A DNA stretch of 64,000 nt from NCBI RefSeq assembly GCF_042661605.1, contig NZ_JBHSWJ010000002.1, positions 186,001 to 250,000 on the forward strand, given 5' to 3'. Positions 35,244 through 46,425 of the stretch are shown here, piece after piece. Numbering within the stretch: position 1 is the stretch's first letter; every line of letters begins with the position of its first letter. The stretch comes from Branchiibius cervicis (GTDB lineage Bacteria > Actinomycetota > Actinomycetes > Actinomycetales > Dermatophilaceae). The notes under the pieces are model-generated. The model was given only the letters and a program-made list of their open reading frames with translations, was not told the origin of the DNA and did not search any database. The position numbers and the translations under genes were made by a program.

Positions 35244-35446
35244 AGGCGACGCACGATGCTACCTGCCGCGGGCCGATGCGCCGAATCGGCAAGCGTCGGC
35301 GGACCAGCGGCAATCGGCAATCCAGCGGACGCATTGCACGGCAGACAACCGCTGAACTGGAGATGACCGCCGATCTGCCATCGGTCGCAGCGGGACCGCC
35401 ACCATGTGGCAACTTGGAGCGGCCACCCGGCAGCGATTACTCTCAG

Positions 35447-35540
35447 GGTGGTCCCTCACGCGGTGGTACCTCACTGAACTCCCCCAGGGCAGGAATGCAG
35501 CAAGGGCAGGTGAGCTCTTCCAGGTGCGTGAGGGATCTTC
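35447..35540 (+). ncRNA. ffs: Signal recognition particle RNA, small bacterial type (4.5S)
   Basis: GGTCCCTCACGC at 35450-35461 pairs with GCGTGAGGGATC at 35526-35537 as the closing helix. The apical region carries the SRP signature: a GGAA tetraloop closed by GCA/TGC, followed by AGCA of the asymmetric internal loop (GCAGGAATGCAGCA). Its place directly upstream of dnaX is typical for actinobacteria. Ends are approximate. Bases 35244-35446 hold nothing else I can support. Confidence 0.92.
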
Positions 35541-35586
35541 ACATCCGCGCTCCCAGCCTGTCGGCGACCGCTACTAGATTGGCGGG

Positions 35587-37860
35587 GTGAGCATCGCCCT
35601 GTACCGCCGCTACCGTCCCGAGACCTTCGCGGACGTGATCGGCCAGGAGCACGTCACCGTGCCGCTGATGCGGGCCCTCGAAACCGGCCGGGTCAACCAC
35701 GCCTACCTCTTCAGCGGCCCGCGCGGCTGCGGCAAGACGACCAGCGCGCGCATCCTGGCTCGCTGCCTGAACTGCGAGCAAGGCCCCACGCCGACGCCGT
35801 GCGGAGTGTGCGAGTCGTGTGTGGCCCTGGCCCGCGGTGGTCCCGGCACGGTCGACGTCATCGAGATCGATGCGGCCAGCCACGGAGGTGTCGACGATGC
35901 ACGTGACCTGCGCGAACGCGCCGCCTTCGGTCCTGCGCAGAGCCGCTACAAGGTCTACATCATCGATGAGGCGCACATGGTGACCTCGGCCGGCTTCAAC
36001 GCGCTGCTCAAGGTCGTCGAGGAGCCGCCGGAGCACGTGAAGTTCGTCTTCGCGACCACCGAGCCCGAGAAGGTCATCGGCACGATCCGCTCCCGGACCC
36101 ACCACTACCCGTTCCGACTCGTGCCGCCCGCTCGCCTCGCCGAATACCTCGCGTCGTTGTGCGACGCCGAGGGCATCGCCGTCGAGCCGGGCGTGTTGTC
36201 CTTCGTCACCCGCGCCGGTGGGGGCTCGGTCCGCGACTCGCTGTCCGTGCTCGATCAGTTGATCGCCGGATCCGGTCCTGAGGGTCTGACGTACGCCGGT
36301 GCCGCCAGCCTGCTCGGTTTCACCGACTCCGAGCTCCTGGACGCCACGATCGATGCCTTCATCGCCGGCGACGGCGCAGCGGTGTTCGGTCAGATCGACA
36401 AGGTGATCGAGTCCGGTCACGACCCGCGCCGGTTCGTCGAGGACCTCCTCGAGCGGTTACGTGACCTGATCGTCGTGGCGGCCGCGCCCGAGAACGCCGC
36501 GCAGGTGTTGCGCGAGGTCCCCGAGGACCAGTTGGCGCGGATGCGGGAGCAAGCCGCGGCGTACGGCGCGTCCTCCCTCTCCCGAGCCGCGGACGTGGTC
36601 AACACCGGGCTGACCGAGATGACCGGCGCCACCAGTCCCCGGCTGCAGCTGGAGTTGATCTGCGCCCGGGTGCTGTTGCCGGCCGTGTCAGGTGAGCAGG
36701 GGTACGCCGCGCGCCTGGATCGCGTCGAGCGTCGCCTCGACATGGCAGGGGCCGGCGCACCCGCTACCGCAGTACCGGCAGCGGCGCCTGCATCGCAGTC
36801 CGCACCGGCGCCGCGAGCACCACAGTCAGCGCCCTCGTCGCCAACATCGCAGGCTGCGCCGACGCAGGAGGCGGCGCCGGTGACACAACCGCCGACCCCG
36901 CCGGAAGCAGCTGACGGGCCAGCGACGCTGCCGGCGCAATCTCCGGCGGCACAGGCGCCGCAGGCGACCCCGGCCGCGCAACCCACCGCGCCGGCCCCGA
37001 TCCCGCCCCCTGCTGCCGAGGCCGCAGCCCCGGGCAGCCACCAGGCACCGGCACCCGCTGGCGACCCGAGCGCGGTGACGCTGGAGATGGTCCGCCGCGC
37101 CTGGCCCGATGTCGTCGAACGCGTGAAGGGCGTGCGCCGCGTGACCTGGTCGATGGTGACCCAGCACGCACGCGTCAGTGAGTTCGACGGCCGGACCGTC
37201 GTGCTCGGGATCAGCAACCAGGGACTGGCCAATGGTTTCGAGGCCGGTTCGCACGCGGCGCTCATCCAGCAGGCGATCCGCGACGAACTCGGCGCGGAGG
37301 TGCGGGTGACAGCCCGCTTCGAGCCGGGTGGGGCCTCCGCGCCTGCGCAGGCTGTGCCGAGCCGCCCTGGCGACGACACCGGGACCGACAACACCGGGAC
37401 ACTCGACCGGCAGGATCACCCGGAAAAGTCCGCGGCCCCGCAACAGCGGGACACTCGACCCACGCCACCCGAGCCCGCTGCGGCGGCTGGGTCTCCAGAA
37501 TGGTCCGCGAGCACCGCCGCAGCTCCCGACTGGGCACAGGACACCGCTGGCGAGGCCGACCTCGTGCCGGTGTCTGATGCCGAGGGCAGCGACCGGCCGT
37601 CCGCCGATCCAGCCGACGACATCCAAGCTCGCCGGGCCAGCGCCGCCAACGGGGCGGACAAGGCGCGCACCGCAGCCCGGGAAGCGATGGCCCGGCACCG
37701 CGAACGCGGTGGGCAAGGGGTCGCGCCCGTCCCCACCCCGGACCCCATCGAGTCTCTCGACGACGAGAACATCGACGTCCAGGGCGAATTGGGCATCCCC
37801 GTCGTGCAGAGCCTGCTCGGCGCCAAGATCATCGATGAACAGGTCGACGGGCGCCCCTGA
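35587..37860 (+). CDS. dnaX: DNA polymerase III subunit gamma/tau
   Basis: Clamp-loader ATPase; 757 residues from GTG 35587. Domain I has Walker A GPRGCGKTTSARILARCLNC, a zinc-binding module (CEQGPTPTPCGVCESC) and Walker B VYIIDEAHM, with the sensor ATTEPEKVIGTIRSR. Domain III ends near residue 370. A long Ala/Pro-rich linker (about 390-500) precedes a conserved block (VTLEMVRRAWPDVVERVKGV). A second low-complexity region follows before the C-terminus. Two inverted copies of a dispersed repeat lie inside the second linker (37389-37460), which may have grown by repeat insertion. Confidence 0.96.
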   Translation: MSIALYRRYRPETFADVIGQEHVTVPLMRALETGRVNHAYLFSGPRGCGKTTSARILARCLNCEQGPTPTPCGVCESCVALARGGPGTVDVIEIDAASHGGVDDARDLRERAAFGPAQSRYKVYIIDEAHMVTSAGFNALLKVVEEPPEHVKFVFATTEPEKVIGTIRSRTHHYPFRLVPPARLAEYLASLCDAEGIAVEPGVLSFVTRAGGGSVRDSLSVLDQLIAGSGPEGLTYAGAASLLGFTDSELLDATIDAFIAGDGAAVFGQIDKVIESGHDPRRFVEDLLERLRDLIVVAAAPENAAQVLREVPEDQLARMREQAAAYGASSLSRAADVVNTGLTEMTGATSPRLQLELICARVLLPAVSGEQGYAARLDRVERRLDMAGAGAPATAVPAAAPASQSAPAPRAPQSAPSSPTSQAAPTQEAAPVTQPPTPPEAADGPATLPAQSPAAQAPQATPAAQPTAPAPIPPPAAEAAAPGSHQAPAPAGDPSAVTLEMVRRAWPDVVERVKGVRRVTWSMVTQHARVSEFDGRTVVLGISNQGLANGFEAGSHAALIQQAIRDELGAEVRVTARFEPGGASAPAQAVPSRPGDDTGTDNTGTLDRQDHPEKSAAPQQRDTRPTPPEPAAAAGSPEWSASTAAAPDWAQDTAGEADLVPVSDAEGSDRPSADPADDIQARRASAANGADKARTAAREAMARHRERGGQGVAPVPTPDPIESLDDENIDVQGELGIPVVQSLLGAKIIDEQVDGRP
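37389..37460. repeat. Dispersed 20-base box pair inside dnaX (third locus, inverted)
   Basis: CAACACCGGGACACTCGACC at 37389 and CAACAGCGGGACACTCGACC at 37441 are reverse complements of the 20-base box seen at 10616 and 30844 (17 of 20 for the first copy) and are again exactly 52 bp apart. They are translated in frame within a low-complexity linker of DnaX. Confidence 0.65.
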
Positions 37861-38528
37861 TGCTGTACCTCACGTCGCGGGCGGTGGTCGCGCCGCTGAT
37901 CAAGGCGATCTGGCGGCCCACGGTCGAGGGCCGCGCCAACGTCCCGGCCACCGGTGGTGTGATCCTAGCCAGCAATCATCTGTCCTTCATCGACTCCGTC
38001 GTCATCCCGCTCTCCGCACCGCGTCAGGTGCACTTCCTGGCCAAGGACTCCTACTTCACCGGCACCGGCGTCAAGGGGTCTGCGTCACGGGTCTTCTTCA
38101 CCAGCATGGGCATGGTCCCGGTCAACCGCGACGACTCGCGAGCCGCGATCAAGTCGCTGGAGGTGGGCCTGAAGATCCTGCAGGACGGGCACGCCTTCGG
38201 CATCTATCCCGAAGGCACCCGCTCCCGCGACGGCCGCCTCTACCGCGGCCACACCGGAGTCGCCTACCTGGCCCTGACTGCGCAGGTTCCGATCGTGCCG
38301 GTCGGGTTGATCGGTACCCCCGATGTGCAGCCGGTCGGCTCCAACCGTCTGCGCAGGGCGCCGGTGACGGTCCGGTTCGGTGTCCCGCAGACTCCGCACA
38401 CGACGTACGCCGGGTTGCCGGCCGGCAAGGCCCGGCGCCTGGCGACGGACGACGTGATGGACGCGATCGCGGCATTGACCGGGCAGGAACGGGTTGCGGA
38501 ATACAACGAGCACCCGGTCGAGACCTGA
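37860..38528 (+). CDS. 1-acyl-sn-glycerol-3-phosphate acyltransferase family protein
   Basis: Membrane-associated acyltransferase of 222 residues; ATG 37860 overlaps the dnaX stop by one base. The catalytic HX4D motif is ASNHLSFIDSVVIP and the substrate-binding block is FGIYPEGTRSRDGRLYRG. PlsC-type enzymes add the second acyl chain to lysophosphatidic acid. The genome may hold other copies, so this need not be the main PlsC. Confidence 0.9.
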   Translation: MLYLTSRAVVAPLIKAIWRPTVEGRANVPATGGVILASNHLSFIDSVVIPLSAPRQVHFLAKDSYFTGTGVKGSASRVFFTSMGMVPVNRDDSRAAIKSLEVGLKILQDGHAFGIYPEGTRSRDGRLYRGHTGVAYLALTAQVPIVPVGLIGTPDVQPVGSNRLRRAPVTVRFGVPQTPHTTYAGLPAGKARRLATDDVMDAIAALTGQERVAEYNEHPVET

Positions 38529-38540
38529 CCCCTGCGCGTT

Positions 38541-38600
38541 GTGGAACGGGATTCACCCGAAACCGCGTTCGCGACGTGAACTGCGTTCCAAAAATCGGGG
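38541..38600. repeat. Imperfect inverted-repeat element (palindromic family, copy 2)
   Basis: Right arm CGTGAACTGCGTTCCAAAAA reads, in reverse complement, as TTTTTGGAACGCAGTTCACG, matching the left arm at 4021 (CTTTTGGAACGCAATTCACC). The left arm GTGGAACGGGATTCACC is weaker. It lies between the acyltransferase and recR genes. Confidence 0.6.
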
Positions 38601-38621
38601 TGGGCGCGGCGCATTAGGCTG

Positions 38622-39224
38622 ATGCCTGTGTATGAAGGCGTTCTGCAGGACCTGATCGACGAACTCGGCCGACTGCCCGGCGTCGGCCCGAAGTCCGCGG
38701 GACGGATCGCCTTCCACCTGCTGCAAGCCGAACCGGCCGACGTACAACGACTGATCGACGTGCTCGGCACGGTCAAAGAGGTGCGGTTCTGCGAGCGCTG
38801 CTTCAACATCGCGGAGGGTCCGCTGTGCCGGATCTGCATCGACCCGCGCCGTGACGACACGCTGTTGTGCGTGGTCGAAGAACCCAAGGACATCGTCGCG
38901 ATCGAACGCACCGGCGAGTTCAAGGGCCGCTATCATGTGCTCGGCGGCGCCATCAATCCGATCGACGGCGTCGGCCCGAACGATCTGCACCTGACCGAGT
39001 TGATGCGACGCCTCGGCACCGAACCCGTCGCGGAACTCATCATCGCGACCAACCCGACGATCACCGGGGAGGCCACCGCGACGTACCTGATGCGCCAGGT
39101 GCAGGGGATGGGACTGACGGTCAGCCGGCCGGCTTCCGGTCTGCCGGTCGGCAGCGATCTGGAATTTGCCGATGAGGTGACCCTCGGGCGGGCATTCGAA
39201 GGCCGTCGCGCGATCCAGGTGTAA
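38622..39224 (+). CDS. recR: Recombination mediator protein RecR
   Basis: 200-residue RecFOR-pathway protein. The helix-hairpin-helix is LIDELGRLPGVGPKSAGRIAF split after residue 20, the C4 zinc finger is CERCFNIAEGPLCRIC, and the Toprim domain begins TLLCVVEEPKDIVAIERTGE. The length is normal and ATG 38622 gives the conserved YEGVLQDLIDEL start. Located between the dnaX block and aspartokinase, as in many actinobacteria. Confidence 0.97.
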   Translation: MPVYEGVLQDLIDELGRLPGVGPKSAGRIAFHLLQAEPADVQRLIDVLGTVKEVRFCERCFNIAEGPLCRICIDPRRDDTLLCVVEEPKDIVAIERTGEFKGRYHVLGGAINPIDGVGPNDLHLTELMRRLGTEPVAELIIATNPTITGEATATYLMRQVQGMGLTVSRPASGLPVGSDLEFADEVTLGRAFEGRRAIQV

Positions 39225-39340
39225 GACTTCCGCCCGGTCCCGTCATCTGGTCCGGCGGAAAAGGCACAGGTCAGCGAGCCGTAAAATCTTCGGTGCACGG
39301 GGTGTCCGTGCGTGTCCTGATCCGAAAGTGTCCTCAACTC

Positions 39341-40605
<1,265 letters not shown>

Positions 40606-40609
<4 letters not shown>

Positions 40610-41664
40610 GCCTGGGAGACGAGAACGGTCTGCACGTCGGAGTTGTCGGCGCGACCGGCCAGGTGGGCGGCGTCGTCCTGCAGTTGCTGCAGGATCGCGA
40701 CTTCCCGCTGGCGTCGCTGCGGCTGTTCGCCTCGGCGCGATCGGCCGGCCGGGAGATCGAGTTCGGCACCCACCGCTTGGTCGTGGAGGACGCTGCAACC
40801 GCTGACCCGAGCGGTCTGGATATCGCGATCTTCTCCGCCGGCGGCTCGACGTCGCTGGCTCAGGCGCCCCGCTTCGCCGCCGCCGGAGTGACCGTCATCG
40901 ACAACTCGTCGGCGTGGCGTAAGGACCCCGAGGTGCCGCTGGTGGTCACCGAGGTCAATGCCGACCAGATCGCGAACCCGCCCAAGGGCATCATCGCCAA
41001 CCCGAACTGCACCACGATGGCCGCGATGCCGGTGCTCAAGCCGTTGGCCGAGGAGGCCGGGCTGGTGCGCCTGTTCGTCTCCAGCTACCAGGCCGTGTCC
41101 GGCTCCGGGCTCGCCGGCGTGGAGGAGCTGGCCGGTCAGGTCCGTCAGGGGGTGGAGGGCAACCTCGAAGGATTGACGTACGACGGGCACGCCGTCGACC
41201 TCGGACCGGCCAAGAAGTACGTCGCGCCGATCGCCTTCAACGTGCTGGCCCTTGCCGGGTCGATTGTCGATGATGGCTCCGGGGAGACCGACGAGGAGCA
41301 GAAGCTGCGCAACGAGTCCCGCAAGATCCTCGGCCTGCCGGACCTGCTGGTGTCGGGGACCTGTGTGCGGGTGCCGGTTTTCAGTGGCCACTCGTTGTCG
41401 ATCCACGCGGAGTTCTCAGAGCCCATCACTCCGGAACGTGCGACCGAGATCCTCTCTGCTGCAGCGGGTGTCGAAGTCGTGGACGTCCCGACGCCGTTGC
41501 AGGCGGCTGGCTCCGACCCGTCGTACGTCGGACGGATCCGTCAGGACCAGGCGGTCGCGGACGGCAAGGGGCTGGTGCTCTTCGTCAGCAACGACAACCT
41601 GCGCAAGGGGGCCGCACTGAACACCGTGCAGATCGCCGAGCACATCTTGGCGGCACGCGGCTGA
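40606..41664 (+). CDS. asd: Aspartate-semialdehyde dehydrogenase
   Basis: Reduces aspartyl phosphate to the semialdehyde using NADPH; 352 residues. The nucleotide-binding GVVGATGQVGGVVL, the catalytic cysteine in IANPNCTTMAAMPVL, and the active-site RVPVFSGHSLSIHAEF histidine are present. The ATG overlaps the lysC stop (ATGA), the classic lysC-asd operon. The N-terminus is a few residues longer than usual (MSLGDENGLHV). Confidence 0.97.
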
Positions 41665-41668
41665 TCGC

Positions 41669-42132
41669 TCAGTGGCCCGGTTGCCACACCATGAGGGCGA
41701 CCACCACGGCCATCAGGATCCCGACGACGCCGCCGCTCGCGGCGACGCGGGCCACCGCCGACGAGGCGGGCTGGTCCGCGTCGCGGTCGGTGAGCGCGAA
41801 GCCGTCGCCGGCCCGGTCCAGTGCGGGCACGACGACGGCAATCGCGATCGCGGCGGCGACCACCCACAAACCCAGGGACAGCCAGATCCAGGTCTCGCCG
41901 AAGGATGCGACCTTCTTGCCGGTGTAGGGCGACGTCGAGGACATCAGGCCGAACCCGAAGATCACCGTGAGGATCGAGGCTCCGGCGTAGATCTTGGTCA
42001 TGCGTGAGGACGCCGCGATCGCTTCCGGGTCGGAACGGCGCAGCCCCGGGACGCGGTGGTCACCGCGTGGACCAGCGGACCGATCGCGAAGATAGCCGTC
42101 AGCAGGTGCAGGAAGAGCAGGACCTTGAACAT
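41669..42132 (-). CDS. DUF2269-like small membrane protein (frameshifted in this sequence)
   Basis: From ATG 42132 the frame reads MFKVLLFLHLLTAIFAIGPL VHAVTTASRG, then shifts. The next frame continues LRRSDPEAIAASSRMTKIYA and three hydrophobic segments to TGA at 41669. Adding one base to the four-C run at 42044-42047 (plus strand) restores a 154-residue, four-segment protein. Function unknown; such proteins are predicted integral membrane proteins. Convergent with asd. A sequencing error is likely, given the identical lesions elsewhere. Confidence 0.72.
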
Positions 42133-42152
42133 GCCCCAACCCTACGGGCGGA

Positions 42153-43334
42153 TCAGCGGAACGCGTTCGCTCCGGTCAACGCCTGCCCGATGATCAACTG
42201 GTGCACCTCAGGAGTGCCCTCGTAGGTCAGCACCGACTCCAGGTTGTTCTCGTGCCGGATCACCGGATAATCCAGCGTGATGCCGTTAGCGGCCAGGATG
42301 GTGCGGCAGGTGCGGGCGATCTGGATGGCCTCGCGAGTGTTGTTGAGCTTGCCGACACTGACCTGCTCGTTGCTGACACCACCGTTGTCCTTGGTGCGGC
42401 CCAGGTGCAGCGCGAGCAGGATGCCCTTCTGCAACTCGACCGCCATGTCAGCCAGTTTCGCTTGGGTCAGCTGGTAACTCGCCAGCGACTTGTCGAAGAC
42501 GATCCGGGTCTGGGCATAGTCGATCGCCGTCTCGATGCAGTCGCGCGCCGCACCGATCGAGCCGAAGACGATCCCGAAGCGCGCCTCGGACAGGCAGGTC
42601 AGCGGGCCGCGCAAACCCTTCACGTCCGGCAGGACCGCATCCGCCGGCAGCCGCAGGTCGCTGAACGACAACTCCGAGGTCACCGAGGCCCGCAGCGACA
42701 TCTTGTGCTTGATCGCGTGGGCTTCGAAACCCTTGGTGTCTGTCGGCACGACGAAGCCGCGGATCTTGTCGTCGGTCTGCGCCCACACCACTGCGACGTC
42801 GGCCACTGAGCCGTTGGTGATCCACATCTTCGACCCGTTCAGGATCCAGTCGTCACCATCCCGGGTGGCCCGGGTGCGCATCCCGCCGGGGTCGGAGCCG
42901 AAGTCGGGCTCGGTCAGTCCGAAGCAGCCCAACGCCTCACCCGCCGCCATCCGGGGCAACCACTCCTGCTTCTGTTCCTCGCTGCCGAACGCGTGAATTG
43001 CCTTCATCGCCAAGGATCCCTGCACCGACACCAGGCTGCGCAGACCGGAGTCCGCCGCCTCCATCTCCAGGCAGGCCAGACCGTATTCGGTGGCGGTCGA
43101 GCCGGCGCAGCCGTACCCCTCCAGGTGCATCCCCAGCAGCCCCAGTGCGCCCAGCTCCTTGGCCAGATCCCGGGCCGGGACGGTCCCCTCCTCGAACCAC
43201 TGCGCCAGGTGCGGTCGCAGGCGGTCGTCGGCGAATCGGCGTACCAGAGCGATCAGGTCACGCTCGGACTCGGTCAACTGATCGTCGACGCCCAGCAGAT
43301 CGGACAGGGCTTGGTTCGATGAGATCACGCTCAC
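42153..43334 (-). CDS. Acyl-CoA dehydrogenase, glutaryl-CoA dehydrogenase type
   Basis: FAD enzyme of 393 residues; GTG 43334 gives the normal length. Features are GCFGLTEPDFGSDPGGMRT (FAD-binding loop), WITNGSVADVAVVWAQTDD, ARFGIVFGSIGAARDCIETA and the catalytic glutamate in LTYEGTPEVHQLIIGQALTG. The sequence pattern is that of GcdH, which oxidises and decarboxylates glutaryl-CoA in lysine/tryptophan breakdown. No partner genes of that route are adjacent, so substrate remains an inference. Confidence 0.9.
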   Translation of the reverse strand: MSVISSNQALSDLLGVDDQLTESERDLIALVRRFADDRLRPHLAQWFEEGTVPARDLAKELGALGLLGMHLEGYGCAGSTATEYGLACLEMEAADSGLRSLVSVQGSLAMKAIHAFGSEEQKQEWLPRMAAGEALGCFGLTEPDFGSDPGGMRTRATRDGDDWILNGSKMWITNGSVADVAVVWAQTDDKIRGFVVPTDTKGFEAHAIKHKMSLRASVTSELSFSDLRLPADAVLPDVKGLRGPLTCLSEARFGIVFGSIGAARDCIETAIDYAQTRIVFDKSLASYQLTQAKLADMAVELQKGILLALHLGRTKDNGGVSNEQVSVGKLNNTREAIQIARTCRTILAANGITLDYPVIRHENNLESVLTYEGTPEVHQLIIGQALTGANAFR

Positions 43335-43358
43335 ATCCTGCCACCGTAGGCTGGGTGA

Positions 43359-44381
43359 ATGACCGGCTGGTACGACGCGTCCGCGACGCTGCGGGCATTT
43401 GCCGCGGCGGCGCCGGACTATCCGACCAGCGCGCTCTACGGTGCCCTGTGCCGCGCGATCGCCCAGGGCTCGTACGCCGAACGCGAAGCCTTCGAGTCCC
43501 TCGCCGCCCGCGGGTGGCCGGTGGTGAGTCCTGCTGACGTGGACTCGTTGTTCCGGGCCGTCCACTACACGCTGCTCCAACGGCGCGGCCGGGACGAACT
43601 GGCGCACTACTACGCCTCCGCAGGCGGCCGGCTAGGGCCGGACGCGCGGGCCCAGCAGCTCTTCGTGGAGTTCGTGCGTGACCACCGCACGCTGCTGCTG
43701 GACACCCGGCTGCTGCCACGGGAAGCCAACGACCCGGAGCCGGGCTGGCGGATGCTCAACGTGCTCGCGGCGTACGCCGAGCGCGCACCGATGCAGCTGG
43801 ACCTGCTGAACGTGCACGCTCGGGCGGGGGTCGAGGTGGTCACGGACCTGGTGGGGCAGCCCGCCGGCGGTTCGCTGCTCGCACCGCACCGTGTGGTGCG
43901 CCGCAGGTGCTTCGACCCGGCGCCCCAGCGGCTGGCCGATCCCCGGCTGCGCGACTGGTTGATTGCGCACTGTCCGCCCGACGACGCGCAACGCTGGGAC
44001 CGGATCCACGAGGCCATCGAACGAGCGTTGTCACTGGAAGTCGTCGTAGGACAGGGCGATGCGGTCGCCGTCGCGCAGCGAGCGCAAGCGCTGGGCGATG
44101 CGGTTCCGGTCGTCCTCGGCTCGGACCTGCAGGTGCAGTTGCCGGTGCTGGAAGCGACCATCCGGGCCCGGGCGGGCCGCACGATCTGGCTGGTGGACGA
44201 CCACGCGCCGTACCTGGCGCGGGTTTCATCGGATCCGAAGGTCGGTCGGCTCGACGGTCAGGCACGGGTCACCCTGTTGCGGGAGTACCTCGACGGGCAG
44301 GTCGTCGGATCGCTGTGGGGTGCGGATTGGATCGTGGGCGGGTGGATGGCATTGCGCGGCTCGGAGGAAGGTGTCGCGTGA
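43359..44381 (+). CDS. DUF2332 family protein heading the glycan cluster
   Basis: 340 residues, function unknown. It shows the layout of DUF2332: an N-terminal YPTSALYGALCRAIA segment, a middle QLDLLNVHARAGVEVVTDLV stretch in the place of the family's GASAGLN motif, and DPRLRDWLIAHCPPDDAQRW followed by a VVGQGDA strand. The middle motif is divergent, so the remote methyltransferase-like fold may be inactive. Its stop overlaps the FkbM methyltransferase GTG by 4 bases, tying it to the cluster. Confidence 0.7.
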   Translation: MTGWYDASATLRAFAAAAPDYPTSALYGALCRAIAQGSYAEREAFESLAARGWPVVSPADVDSLFRAVHYTLLQRRGRDELAHYYASAGGRLGPDARAQQLFVEFVRDHRTLLLDTRLLPREANDPEPGWRMLNVLAAYAERAPMQLDLLNVHARAGVEVVTDLVGQPAGGSLLAPHRVVRRRCFDPAPQRLADPRLRDWLIAHCPPDDAQRWDRIHEAIERALSLEVVVGQGDAVAVAQRAQALGDAVPVVLGSDLQVQLPVLEATIRARAGRTIWLVDDHAPYLARVSSDPKVGRLDGQARVTLLREYLDGQVVGSLWGADWIVGGWMALRGSEEGVA

Positions 44382-45286
44382 CCCACCGACCCAGGCCGGC
44401 GCTGGAGGAGCAGCGCACGGCCAGTGACCCGGGCAGCCTGCGGGCGCTCGCAGCACTGCTGGACGATCCGATGCCGGTGCGCATCGTGGACGTTGGCGCC
44501 AATCCGATCGACGACCAGCCGCAGTACGCCACCTTGCTGAGCACGGGTCTGGGCCGCGTCGTGGGCTTCGAGCCGCAGCACGACGCACTCGCGCGGCTGC
44601 GGCAGTTGGCCGGACCGCACGAGACCTATCTGCCGTATGCCGTCGGCGACGGAGCACCGCACGAACTGCGGATCTGCGCTTCCGACGGCTTCAGCAGCTT
44701 GTTCGAACCCGACGCTGCCCAGTTGGAGTTGCTGACCGACTTCCCGAAGCTGGCGCAGGTGGTCCAGCGGGAGCAGGTGCCGACCGTGCGCCTGGACGAC
44801 ATCACGGAGATCGACGGTGTGGACCTGCTGAAGATGGACGTGCAGGGCGGCGAACTGGCGATCCTGGACGGCGGCGAGGAGCAACTGCGGGACTGCGTTG
44901 CGGTGCAGACGGAGGTCGGATTCCACCGGCTCTACGAGGGGGCGCCGACGTTCGGCGATGTCGACCGGAAGCTGCGTGATCTGGGGCTGCGACCGGCGGC
45001 GTTCGTGAGCGTGCGCACCTGGCCGCTCGCACCGACGCAATGGGCCGATCCCTGGGAGTCCGATGCACGTCAGTTGGTCGAGGCGGACGTGCTCTATGTC
45101 AGGGATCTCACATCGATGGCCCAGTGGACTCCTGGTCAGCTGAAATCCCTTGCCCTCATTGCCCATAGCTCGTACCGGGCGGTGGGTCTGGCCCTGCGAT
45201 GCCTGGACCAACTCACCCGTGCGGGTGATATGCCAAAGGATGCGCTCATGGCCTATCGATCCCTCACCACGCCCTCCCCTCGGTAA
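44378..45286 (+). CDS. FkbM family SAM-dependent methyltransferase
   Basis: 302 residues from GTG 44378. Class I methyltransferase core: PVRIVDVGANPIDD (SAM-binding), GRVVGFEPQHDAL (acidic residue for the ribose), VDLLKMDVQGGELAILDGGE, then QTEVGFHRLYEGAPTFGDV, typical of FkbM. Such enzymes O-methylate sugars in glycans or polyketides. Second gene of the coupled glycosyltransferase cluster, so methylation of a sugar residue is likely. Confidence 0.88.
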   Translation: MTHRPRPALEEQRTASDPGSLRALAALLDDPMPVRIVDVGANPIDDQPQYATLLSTGLGRVVGFEPQHDALARLRQLAGPHETYLPYAVGDGAPHELRICASDGFSSLFEPDAAQLELLTDFPKLAQVVQREQVPTVRLDDITEIDGVDLLKMDVQGGELAILDGGEEQLRDCVAVQTEVGFHRLYEGAPTFGDVDRKLRDLGLRPAAFVSVRTWPLAPTQWADPWESDARQLVEADVLYVRDLTSMAQWTPGQLKSLALIAHSSYRAVGLALRCLDQLTRAGDMPKDALMAYRSLTTPSPR

Positions 45287-45336
45287 CTTGCCAGAGGGCC
45301 GAGGGTCGGCTCGCTGTCGACAGGTGGGAGGTGTGC

Positions 45337-46425
45337 GTGCGGATACTGCTCGTCGGCCATACGAGGTTCGCGATAGGTGCCCCGTTTGCCGGCGGCTTGG
45401 AGAGCGCCACGTGGCACTTGGCGGACCGGCTGGCGGCGGACGGTCACGATGTCACGGTATTCGCGGCACCGGGTAGCGACTGCGGTCCCGCGGTGCGGGT
45501 GATCAACCCGGTTGCGCCCTGGCCTCCGTCGCGTTCGGTGGAGTCGTTGGGCAGCGGCGACCATCTCGAGGTCCACCATGCGTACTTGGAGTTGATGCTG
45601 CGGTTGCAGCGCGACGACCCGTTCGACGTCGTGCACAACCACAGCCTGCACTACCTGCCGATCGCCTTGAGCGGTCTGCTCGACGTACCCGTTCTCACCA
45701 CCTTGCACACCCCACCCATCGCCTGGATGGAGTCGGCGCTTCAGCTTGCCCCACCGCAGGGTCAATACACTTGTGCCGTCAGTGAATTCACCGCTAGCGC
45801 GTGGAATCACGTCGTCGATGCGGAGGTCGTCCACAACGGCGTCGACACCGCCGTGTGGCGCCCGGGGCCCGGTGGGGATGACCTCGTGTGGTCCGGGCGG
45901 ATGGTGCCGGAGAAGGCGCCACACCTGGCTATCGAGATCGCCCGGCGCGCCGGCCGGGTGCTGCATCTGGCCGGGCCGATCAGTGACCGGCGGTACTTCG
46001 CCGAGCGCGTGCAGCCGCTGCTCGGCGGTCCGATCCGGTACGCCGGCCACCTGGCCGAGGACGCTCTCGCCGAGCTGGTGGGACAGTGCGCCGCGGCTCT
46101 GGTCACTCCGGCCTGGGACGAGCCGTTCGGGCTCGTGGCTGCCGAAGCCATGGCGTGCGGTACTCCGGTCGTGGCCTTTGCGCGGGGCGGATTGCCTGAG
46201 ATCGTCGACGGCGAGAGCGGCGTGACGGTCCCCGCCGGTGACCTCGAAGCGGCGGCAGCGGCGGTCGACGCCGTTCACGCCTTGTCACGCAGCCGGGTTC
46301 GCCGTCGCGCAGAACGCCATTTCTCGGTGCAACAGATGACGAAGTCCTACCTGCGCACATATCGCCGAATGGTGTTGGGAGGGAACGATTTTGCCGCTGC
46401 TGGAGCACGCCAGGACTCTGCGTGA
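45337..46425 (+). CDS. Glycosyltransferase family 4 protein
   Basis: 362 residues with a GT-B fold. GTG 45337 was preferred because GGGAGG lies 5 bases before it. The N-terminal domain shows ILLVGHTRFAIGAPFAGGLE and DVVHNHSLHYLPIALS. The C-terminal donor-binding domain shows LVWSGRMVPEKAPHLAIEIA and the EX7E region PAWDEPFGLVAAEAMACGTP. Probable retaining transferase acting in the cytoplasm on a nucleotide-sugar donor. The 3' end overlaps the next gene by 35 bp. Confidence 0.9.
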   Translation: MRILLVGHTRFAIGAPFAGGLESATWHLADRLAADGHDVTVFAAPGSDCGPAVRVINPVAPWPPSRSVESLGSGDHLEVHHAYLELMLRLQRDDPFDVVHNHSLHYLPIALSGLLDVPVLTTLHTPPIAWMESALQLAPPQGQYTCAVSEFTASAWNHVVDAEVVHNGVDTAVWRPGPGGDDLVWSGRMVPEKAPHLAIEIARRAGRVLHLAGPISDRRYFAERVQPLLGGPIRYAGHLAEDALAELVGQCAAALVTPAWDEPFGLVAAEAMACGTPVVAFARGGLPEIVDGESGVTVPAGDLEAAAAAVDAVHALSRSRVRRRAERHFSVQQMTKSYLRTYRRMVLGGNDFAAAGARQDSA